A DNA stretch of 64,000 nt from Castanea sativa (taxonomy: Eukaryota > Streptophyta > Magnoliopsida > Fagales > Fagaceae): contig NC_134019.1 in assembly GCF_040712315.1 (NCBI RefSeq), positions 39,461,873 to 39,525,872 of the forward strand. Direction: 5' to 3'. Position 1 is the first letter of the stretch, and every line of letters starts with the position of its first letter. The notes under the pieces were generated by a model. That model was not told the DNA's origin. It ran no database searches and was given only the letters and a program-made list of their open reading frames with translations. The position numbers and the translations under genes are program-made. Of this stretch, positions 55,196 to 64,000 are shown one piece after another.

Positions 55196-58120
55196 TATGG
55201 CTTTAGAATCGTTCATAGATGACTATAGAAAGGTCAATTTGAGGAGGGGTTTTTTTTTTCCCCCTTGGCTGTGGACTAGAGATACGGGTATTTGTTTTTA
55301 TGGCTATGGTAATATAAGTTTTGACTGATCTCTTGAAAATTTGAAATATTGTCTGTAAAGCATTTGTGAAACTACTTGTTGATTGCTTTTAATTCTCTGT
55401 TGGCTTACGCTCACATTTTTGGTAGATGGTGTCATTTGTGGTGGTATTGTTTTAGCTATGTGGTTTTCGTGGAGCTATGGGAAGGGGGTTTAGAAAAGGG
55501 CAAAGTGGAAAGTCTATATTGAACCTTGGCTTGAATGAGGTCTTTGTGAGAGCATAACATTTTTTTCTTTTATTTTCTTGTGTTCATGTGTTTGATAATT
55601 CTACAAATGAGGTATTTGAGAAAATGCAACTTAATGAATAAATGTGTGCACTCTTCATGTAGCAGCAGAATATTGGCTTTGCTACTTAACAATAGCTTCG
55701 GATTAGTCCTCTTCCATACTGAAGAGTGATGAATTGTAAATTCTTCTTCTCCACCATATACAAAATATTTAATATTATTTTTGGTTTCCATTAACTTGGT
55801 TTTGGTGATCAACACTGCAAATCTTGTTTAAACATTCTAATAATTGTTATTACATGAGATTTGGTCCTTGAATATAAAATATTTTATTCATTTGAATCTA
55901 TGGAATTAGAAAATTTTTGGGGCAAAGTTATTTTAATACAATTTGTCTTACTGTGCGAGCTGAAGTGTTGTGGCCTCTTATGAAAAGCCAGGCACTAGAG
56001 AATTTTTCGATGCAGCAACACAGCCCATTTGTAAAAAAATAAAAATAAAAATAAAAATAAAAATAAAAACAAAAATAAATAAATAAATAAATAAAGGATC
56101 TAATTATAAGGTATAGTTGTTCATGAAGTCAAGTGCAAGCGTTATCCAAGCATCATGTACCAAATGTTGCTCCTTTGTCATCAAGGAAAGGCTTTGAAGT
56201 ATTCAATGATCGATTGAAGTCAATGCCATCCTGAAGTTAGCAAGGCTAAATTTTAGGCTTTTAGCAACAATTCAAATTTGATATATTCTAGTTTGTAGGA
56301 CAATTTGGACAATTGTTTGCACACTTTGCAGCAGCTTTTTGGATAGTTTTGTAGTTGGTTTATGAAGCTACTCAAATATGTTGGTTTTTTATATGTACAG
56401 GTTTGAGTACCTTCTACTCAAACATTGATGTGATGCTATTAGCATAATGAAGATTTGTTTAATGAAGTTTTTTTTTTTTTTTTCCTAGTAATTGCTTAGA
56501 AAAAATGTGTTTACTGAAGTTGTATTTTATTTTCTTTGTAGTTGCTTAGAAGTGTCATTTGAGGATATGATTTGATCACATTACCTCTATAATATTTTGG
56601 CGAAATTATCATTTACCATTAAGGATGGTTCAACATCTTGTAACTACCCTATAACTTGAAAAAACGTATTGTTTTAAAGAAACCAGAAACCAAAGGAATG
56701 ACTATAAGTTCCTAAAGTATTATAAACAGTTACTTCAAGTTTAATAATTTTGATGTCTTGCATTATATTGAAATTTTATTAAAGAGAAAGGTAGACAATA
56801 AAAGATTTTGATAAAAAATGTACAAAGTTTTATTAAAATGTAAACTTATATCACAATGCCATAATAACAAGAGTCTTACAGTATTAAAATATAATTTTTT
56901 TTTATTACAAGACTGTAATAACATGATAGTTCCACATTTGATGCATCTCTTTCTTCTTGATTAAACATTCCATCCAAAATTTGCGATTTTCAATCTGCAA
57001 ACTCCATTGGCTCTTAGCTAGATCACTTTGACCTGGTATCAAAGCTTGCTCTAGAATCCATTGAAGCTTCCCGCTGCCACAAAATCAAATGCCAAGCAAC
57101 ATGAGAGAGATTAACAAAGTCTCACATCAGATACAATAATCTCAAAACACAAGACTAGGCAAGCGCCTTAACTCCAAGTTTTTGGTCTTCTGTAGATAAT
57201 GCAATGCTGCAAAAAGAGAAGAATTAAGACAAGTAAATAAAGATTTGGGAAAACAACAGTTTGGAAACCAGGACCATTTAAAAAAATAAAATAAAATTGA
57301 CAAATAATAAACTTAGATAAAATCAAAGTTGAACAAAAGCAAGCAATCCCACTTACTGCATAATACCATAAATCTAACATTTTCTAATATATAATTTAAC
57401 TAGTGCCAAGAGGTTCCTATATACTACAGACTAAGAGCACAGAATTCAATCGCTGTAACAATTACCTTGTAGAAACTAGATTTCACATATTCCTCCTTTA
57501 AAAAATTTGTTAGAGATAGCAGATCTAAACTGTACAAGTTTGTTATATGGACAAAGATCAACTTCAAACAGTGGTTAATGCTAAGTGACTCCTTTATGGA
57601 CAAAGATCAACTTCAAAATTCCAATTTTAATTTCTATCAAATAGCTTAGTCAGTTTCCATAAGGAGCAACTAAATCCTTCATAAAACTATATCCAAATGG
57701 AAAATGATAAATTGGATTTTAGTTCATCCTGTCTTTTCTTTCTTCCATTTTCTCTAGAACCAAGCAAAAGCTAAGAACTTCATTGATGATTCAGAGCACT
57801 AAAGACAGAAACGTAAAACAACACCTAATTGCGTAAGTGTGTAACACACTTACTGAGCTTTTGAAAGGAGAAAAAAATCGTACAGCGATGGAAACAGCAA
57901 AACGAAAATTATTAGAAAAAACAAATAAATAACATCTCCTATTCTTTGCTATATTCTCTCGGCAGCCAAATAGTGGTTAATTAAGACATTTACAAATGAA
58001 TCCACCTCCAATTTCTGGGCAATCAAACAGAGGCTAATACTAATATACATGTTCAATAACTTAGAAACAAGGTGAAAGACTCAAAAAACACACAAGCATA
58101 CAAACCTTGTCAATAAAATC
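55196..58120. other. Unassigned intergenic DNA
   Basis: No gene or recognisable element. It holds an (AAAAT)n/(AAAT)n low-complexity block at about 56036-56095 and a small tandem duplication near 56455-56550. Short frames have no domain. Confidence 0.4.
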
Positions 58121-59195
58121 TGAAAGCTCGGATTTGTGTTAAAAACACAAGAGCTGTTTAGATCTCAAATTAAAAAAAAATGGCTCGGTTGATTTTACTT
58201 TAACTTAAACTAAGTGCGGAGTAGAGTAAATGCGAGCGAACAAACAATACAACTACTCTAAGCCATATTCATTAAAGCATAGCGGTAAAATGAAAGCTAA
58301 AAGAGTAGGGAAGAGATATGCAAACACAAGATAACACTCCGATGTGTTATTGAAGAGGAAACCGAAGAACTCGGCGAAAAACCTCTCCGCCGCCCCCCAA
58401 GCGGTAAATCGATCCACTAGACAATAAGTTGGGATACACGAATAGTAAAAGACCCTCCAAGGCTTGTCTACCCAATGCACCTAAGCCCTCCGAGCTCCTA
58501 CTCCAACAAGGCTTCTCAGAACTGTGTCTTGTCTAGCTTTCTAGATCCCGCAATGCGCTCGATTGCATCCGTCAAAGCTTGACTTCTCCCAATACTTCCC
58601 AGCAACACCAAAAACTCACTAGACACTCAGTATGGGTGTGGTAAGTGTTTGGACTATCAACCTCTCAAGGATTTGGAAATGGAGAGGTAGGAGTAGAGGA
58701 AAACCACAATGGATGGTGTAGAGAATTGTGGGTATGACAATCTCACACTCTCAAGGGTTTAAGGCTAAGGTTTTCTCTTCTGAAAAGTTTTCTACTCAAT
58801 ATGTGGGTAATGATGGTATATATAGTGTGTATGAGGATGTAGTGGAGCAGATAGGACAAAATAGCAAAACAGACTGTTTTGCGGGTATCTCGCGAGAAGG
58901 CCTTATCTACGAGACACTTGCGAAAACCAACTGTCACCATCTATCATGACTCTTCACATTCCAATCATGTGCAGGGCACATGCATCACTTCGCAGGTTGG
59001 CTAGTCGTAAGCTACCCGCGAAAACTCCTTTGTCTTCAAAAGATGCGTAAAGTTTTCACACTCTCTCTTTCACACACAACCCTTACAAAATAAATCCCAC
59101 ATAAAATACAGGATACAAAAAATTGAATAAAATTACAATTAAATTTGGCACGGAATTAAAGTCAACACAAAACAGTTGTAAATCACAACTTTACA
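58121..59195 (-). repeat. 3' LTR of a minus-strand retrotransposon
   Basis: 1,075 bp. On the minus strand it starts TGTAAAGTTG and ends GAGCTTTCA, the same family as the solo LTRs in the NLR2 intron. A TATA-like stretch lies at about 58814-58826. On its upstream side the minus strand reads CCAAAGGGGGAGAT, a strong polypurine tract, which makes this the 3' LTR with the internal region to the right. The other LTR is outside the window. Confidence 0.85.
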
Positions 59196-60063
59196 ATCTC
59201 CCCCTTTGGCTATTCCGTGACAAAACACCATATAACAAACTTTAGACTTAAACGTGAGTTTGGGAATGGTGGCAAAGCTCATTCACACCTAATCTAGAAG
59301 CTGTGAAGTACTTGCACGAATACACCTGTATCTTGAAACACTCGCACACAAACAAAACTTTCATTAAGCTCATGACAAGTTGAATACAAGGTACGTATAA
59401 GTGCAAGTATAATGCGATTAAGATAAACATCAAGATATAAACAGTGAAGCATAACTTGATCATACAAGAACAGTCATTACGGAATGACTACAATGATCAT
59501 TTAACTAGTAATCGATCATCCGAACACACAATGCAATTAAGTGCAAAGCAAGAATCAATTGTATGTCCAAAACACTCAACCAATGCAAAATACTAAAGTA
59601 TTCGCATTAAGAATACAAGATCCAACTAGGGCACAAGAGTGTAGTACTCAAGATAGACTATAAGTACAAAAAAAATGCTACAAAGCAATAAGATAAACAC
59701 AAAGTATTGAATATTAAACTGAATTTAAAACAAAGTACTTAAAGCTTTAAAAGAAAGCAATGTAAATAAAAGTGTTCTAGACTATGGAAAAAGAAAGTAA
59801 AACAACTAAACCACAAAAAATTAACCAATATGTCTATGAAGTGCATATGTTACACTATGCTCCGCTATGCTCCCCCTCAAAGTGTGCTACTCCCCCTCAA
59901 AATTTTCTCCACCTTTTTTGACCGGAATGGCCAAAGGAGCTAGAACTACTCGGATTCTGAATCGGATCCTTGCGCCACAGCCATATCCTCAATCTAAGAT
60001 GATAATGCAGTGATTTAGCCTTGGAGCAAGCCATATGTCTAATCGACCGTTGTAAGAAGGTGA
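59196..60063 (-). mobile_element. Internal 3' region of the right-edge retrotransposon
   Basis: The polypurine tract is at 59196-59208. Non-coding sequence follows. Two repeats of the polypyrimidine motif CTCCCCCTCAAA on the plus strand (about 59870-59900) may be extra purine tracts of the element strand. No gene. Confidence 0.55.
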
Positions 60064-60559
60064 TTAAGACGATTGGATCCTCGTGGTTGTGATTGGGAAG
60101 ATGGTTGTGCAGAACTCTTTGGGGGCAGAAGTGAATCTATCAATCTCATCCTCTGTGTCTTCTCCATTTTCTTGAACAGCAGCCCTTGGAATTTGAGAAG
60201 TGCTGGTCTTTGATCCTTTGATGTGAGCTATGCTTCGAGTCACCGTATGAGCACCAATTGGATAGTCTCTTTGCACAATAGTAAGTCCGCTTGGAACCTT
60301 CAACTTTGTTTTTGCAATGAGACCCATAATGATAGTAAGGAACGGCATGGTTATCCTTGAGTTCCTTTTGGAGATGCTTTTGGTCAGCAAATGATAGATA
60401 TGTCCACATATGTCGATCTCTTTATGTGTGAAGAGATCGTATAGAAAAATGGTCCTCGGCTGAGACAACGTTGTCAAGTTAGTGACCGGATACAAGTTGT
60501 GGATCATGATATAAGCCAATGTCCTCATCTCCGCAACAAAGAGAATGGTGTTCATTGAC
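60064..60559 (-). pseudogene. Transposase_32-like gene of the right-edge element, 3' part
   Basis: Continues the frame interrupted at 61478. It encodes MNTILFVAEMRTLAYIMIHN, LSQPRTIFLYDLFTHKEIDICGHI and a hydrophilic tail ending RIQSS. The pattern 'RTIFLYDL...EIDICGHI' resembles the 'putative plant transposon protein' family (Pfam Transposase_32), whose function is unknown. It is cut from its 5' part by a solo LTR. Confidence 0.65.
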
Positions 60560-60564
60560 CTCTT

Positions 60565-61477
60565 TGTTAGGTTCTAAGACCTTTAGGTTTAAATGTATTA
60601 GAACACTAATTTGTAATGTTGGCAAACCATGATCAAAACATTTTAGTCTTGTTTAAACTACTCAAAGTATGTGTCTTATATGTAAAAGTTGGAATCGAGT
60701 TGTTGCAGAATTTACTGTGCAATTCTGTCTGGCTCAATCGATCGAGAATTAGACTCGACCGATCGAAAGTCGTGTAGATTGTTTTTTTTGCAAATTTTTT
60801 CAACTTAGCCCAAGCCTATTAAGGATTAGGGTTTCAGATCTACTTCTCCCACTATATAAAGGAAACCCTAAGCACGTTTTTAAAGGCTTCTAAGAGAGAG
60901 AAGAGTGTGCCTCTTTTTGTATCTAGGGTTTGTACCCAAAAGCTCTCTAGAGTCTTGTTTGTTATTTATGTTGTGTATGTGAATCTCTTGTGAGATCTAG
61001 AGGTGTTTTCCTTCACATATACTTAGGATTATCAAGAATCAAGACTATGTCAAGAACTTGATGATTATTCAGTTGCTGCATTAAGAGCTTAAAGATATAC
61101 AAGCGGGAATGCTTGTGCTTGTTGGGAATCCAAGAAGGAAGTAGTCCGTGGACTCAGAGCTGTCACGTGGTCGTGGTAGTAAGTTTCCTACTCGAGGTAG
61201 CAATAGGATGTTAGTGGTCTAAGTCGCTATTGTGTAAATTTCAATTCTTTCATAGTGGATTCAGTTTTACCTTGAGGATAGCTAGGTTAAATCCTCCTCA
61301 GGTTTTTTACCGGTTTAGTTTTCCTAGGTCATCATATCATTGTGTTCTTTATATTTCCGCTGCTTTGCATGATATGATTATTTTATGATAACTTAGATTT
61401 GCATAATTTACCTAAGTTAATAACTTGACTAAATAACTAGGTTAATCTGGATGTTTTAAGGGGTCTAAAAATGTACA
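60565..61477 (+). mobile_element. Solo LTR inserted in the Transposase_32-like gene
   Basis: 913 bp from TGTTAGG to TGTACA with a perfect duplication CTCTT (60560-60564 and 61478-61482). A TATA box, TATATAAA, at 60853-60860 indicates plus orientation. It is a different family from the 58121 LTR. Ignoring it and one target copy, the flanking frames join without a break. Confidence 0.88.
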
Positions 61478-61482
61478 CTCTT

Positions 61483-61923
61483 GTTTAGTGTACCACCAAG
61501 AAGTTTTACCATGTCCTCAATGGAATCCAAATGATCATTGTATTGCACGGCAATCAGCTGAGAAGGAGGACGAACTTCAAGGAACTCTTGAATTGAATCC
61601 CCTGTGATGATGAACTCTTTCTGACGTACCCAGCAACTTATATGATCTTCTTCCACTATGGCATTAGCGAAGAATTCTTTTATGAGTTCACCATACACAT
61701 TTCCACTTGGATTCAGTAGCTTTGTCCAAGTTCTCTCCTTGAAAATATCAGGAATGGCAGTATTCTCGAGAGTCTCCATTCGAACAACCCTTTCCATAAT
61801 GATTGTTCCACTCTTGAAAAAATCATTGTAGGCCATGTTTGGCTCAATGGAACGGAAATTTGTTGAGTCAGTGCGAGCACGCTTTGAGGATTTCTTGATA
61901 GCAGCATGCTTGGTGGGAGACAT
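61483..61923 (-). pseudogene. Transposase_32-like gene of the right-edge element, 5' part
   Basis: ATG at 61923 (MSPTKHAAIKK) directly follows the acceptor TTTTGCAG. The basic N-terminus is followed by IPDIFKERTWTKLLNPSG and ITGDSIQEFLEVRPPSQ, features of the plant transposon-protein family. The frame runs into the solo LTR. An upstream 681-bp 5'-UTR intron is likely (62604 to 61924). Confidence 0.65.
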
Positions 61924-62604
61924 CTGCAAAACCAAACATAAAGCACAAAAAGAAAACAGAAGCTCAAAGCGGACCACAAAACTTGATTAGATTCAAGTTA
62001 GTCCAAAACAAAAGTAAAAATAGCTTAAAACAGAGCATAACAAACTCAAAACAACATGTTATAAGTCTTGAAACATGTAAAAATAAACACAATGCATGAG
62101 AATAAGTGACTGTGCATGTGTGTGCATGTGCTGATGCATGTGTGTGCAGCAGGTGATTCATAGTGTGTGCCTAGTGTGGTGCATGACATGGCATGGCATG
62201 GCACAAAATGGGAATAGTGTGTAAAACACACACTCATTGATCAAAACATGTCAAACATGTTCAATCAAGAGTAAACCCAAACATTGAAACTCATTTGAGT
62301 CCAATTCAACACAAAAATGTCACTTGAACATTTTGTCGAACACTTAGCATGCAATAGTGAACAATAACTATGAAAAATGCATGAACACATGTGAAAATGC
62401 CTCAATACATGTTTAGAATGCCACAAAGGGCCAACACAGATACAAACACAGTAAATGGGACTCAGCCCAATCAAAATCTTGAAGATATTTTCACAAAAAT
62501 AAGAACCCCAACCCAGTTTTTGAAAATCCCCAATTTTAAAAACCCTAAGCTAAAATCTACAAAATTTAAGACAAAAGTGAAAACAATGTTTAGGAAGACA
62601 TACC
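61924..62604 (-). other. Putative 5'-UTR intron of the Transposase_32-like gene
   Basis: Donor CTTCAAG|GTATGTC at 62604 and acceptor GGTTTTGCAG|ATG at 61924 on the minus strand. Placement of the ATG at the first exon base supports it; there are no transcript data. Confidence 0.5.
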
Positions 62605-64000
62605 TTGAAGTGATTTTGCAGAGATTTTTGATTGAAAATGATGGGGTTTGAGTGAAAGTAAGATTTGGGTTGAGAGAGGTTCGAGAGAGGCAAAGTGAGG
62701 GAAATGAAGTAATTTTTAAAAAAATGTCACATCTGCTACATAAAAACTGGAAACACGCGTTTTTCGCGGGTTAGGTAGTCGCAATATTAGTCACAAGACA
62801 CATAGAAGCTTTCGTGAGAAGCTGTTAGTAGCGAAACAGTCGCAATAGCCTCTGTATGAAATTGAAAAACATTTCGAGAGAAGAGTTTAGTTGTGAAATA
62901 CTTGCGAGGCAGTAGCGAGACTCTCTGTATGAAAATGTGACTTTTTAATTTACCTTAAGCACGTTTCGTGGGAAGCTCTAAGTCACGATCTTCTCGCGAA
63001 ACAGCTTCTGAACCAGTTTTAGAAGAAAAACACAAAAATGCATTTTGAACAAAAACTTAAAGCACAAAAGTATAAAAACACTTTCAAAAACATATAAAAT
63101 ACTCAAAAATCTTTTTGGGTTTAATCAACAAGCAATTGGGTATACACATCACATTTGATCATGTACAATCACACAAATGAAATAAGCATTCATTAAACAA
63201 AGTCTTGTGTGTTGTGTGTGAGTATCAAATGTGGAATAATCCTTAGTCTAGAGTGAAGCTTCAATGATCAATTCAATTAAGTCATACACCATTAGTACTA
63301 AGTCAAGTGGACTATCTCAATTATAGAAATGAACATATATGATCTCCCACAAGAAAATGATTACATTTCTTTGAAGCTTTTCATTTAGCTTCTTTACAAA
63401 TCATAACATTTGATCATTTTGAACTAAGTACATCTCATTTTGAGATCGATGCCTGAAATTTTTTATATTTCAACTTTGTAAGTGAGCCTTTGGCTATTTG
63501 AAGCACCATATATTTCAATACAAGTCACTTTCCTTTTTTCCTAGTCAAATACTAGTATGTACGACGGCTTTTGCAGCTCAATATCTCTTTTTGAGATTTG
63601 AAATTTGATGAGCTCTTTAAGCAAAAACATAAAAACGTGGGAAAAGATATAGGCAGTCTATGCATGTATCAAGACCAACAAGACTATTGACTAATCATTC
63701 ATGACAAGCTTGAAGATCGATTTACAACAATCACACATAGATTTCAAAATTTTTCCACAAAGATAAATGTGCATACAAAACAAGCTAAGCTCGTAAATGC
63801 ACTACACCATTAGTACGAAGGTACTAGGCCAAACTCACATGTGATATACACAACACAAGCGATCAAACTTTTTGGAGATTTTTCAAATTTTTATGAGTTT
63901 TTGAATTTTTCAACACACTAAAAAACATAACAAGAAAAGTAGGATCAACAAATGCAAAAACAAAAAGCAGCTAGCAAAAGAAACATGCTATGAATTGGAA
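62605..64000 (-). mobile_element. Further internal sequence of the right-edge retrotransposon
   Basis: No frame of note. Words such as TCGCGAAA and TTCGCGGG in 62750-63010 recall the LTR family. The element continues beyond the window, so the assignment to one element is provisional. Confidence 0.4.

Noticed and set aside
56455..56550. Possible further poly(A) micro-insertion with repeats around TGTTTAATGAAGTT
   Set aside because: The downstream TTGCTTAGAA segment is also repeated, so a tandem duplication of about 50 bp explains it better.

Overview
The window is nuclear DNA from a dicotyledonous plant, most likely a woody species. The AT-rich intergenic DNA, GT-AG introns, CC-NB-ARC-LRR (CNL) resistance genes, Tat-lineage Ty3/Gypsy and other LTR retrotransposons, LINE remnants and a tRNA-derived SINE all point that way. 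A Fagaceae-like tree is a guess that the sequence alone does not prove. No tRNA or rRNA gene, CRISPR array, or prokaryotic or organellar block was seen.

The backbone is a tandem array of CNL genes on the minus strand. NLR2 (exons 46301-47339 and 38465-40149) looks intact and would encode 907 residues. NLR1 (exon 1 at 26479-28054, exon 2 at 8532-10159) has the same architecture, but exon 1 is cut inside the NB-ARC domain by a 5'-truncated LINE (26523-27053). Both genes share a phase-1 intron between the RNBS-C region and the GLPL motif (6,151 bp in NLR2; 16,319 bp in NLR1). Both also seem to have a 3'-UTR intron. Downstream of each gene lie related non-coding modules with decayed LINE copies. 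A further copy of these modules at about 50.9-55.2 kb has no NLR attached, as if a third unit was truncated.

The NLR1 intron is inflated by a full-length Tat-type Ty3/Gypsy element on the plus strand (10887-22241), with 749-bp LTRs differing at 12 sites and a perfect 5-bp target duplication. It carries gag-protease and RT/RNase H/second RNase H/integrase regions in one frame, separated by a UAG codon in a tobamovirus-type readthrough context. It also carries six copies of a 151-bp tandem repeat and a three-exon antisense gene with a Transposase_28-like domain. Single lesions (an in-frame TAG in gag; a frameshift and a TAG in the antisense gene) suggest this copy is recently dead.

The NLR2 intron holds two opposite-facing solo LTRs of one family, nested in an AT-rich dispersed repeat that recurs at 31.5-36.5 kb. 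The same LTR family forms the 3' LTR (58121-59195) of a minus-strand retrotransposon that runs off the right edge. Its Transposase_32-like gene is itself interrupted by another solo LTR (60565-61477).

The most unusual signal is a set of at least nine tiny (15-37 bp) insertions. Each is little more than a poly(A) run with a few preceding bases, flanked by 11-18 bp direct repeats. One has a matching empty site in a paralogous segment of the window. They look like hyper-truncated products of target-primed reverse transcription.
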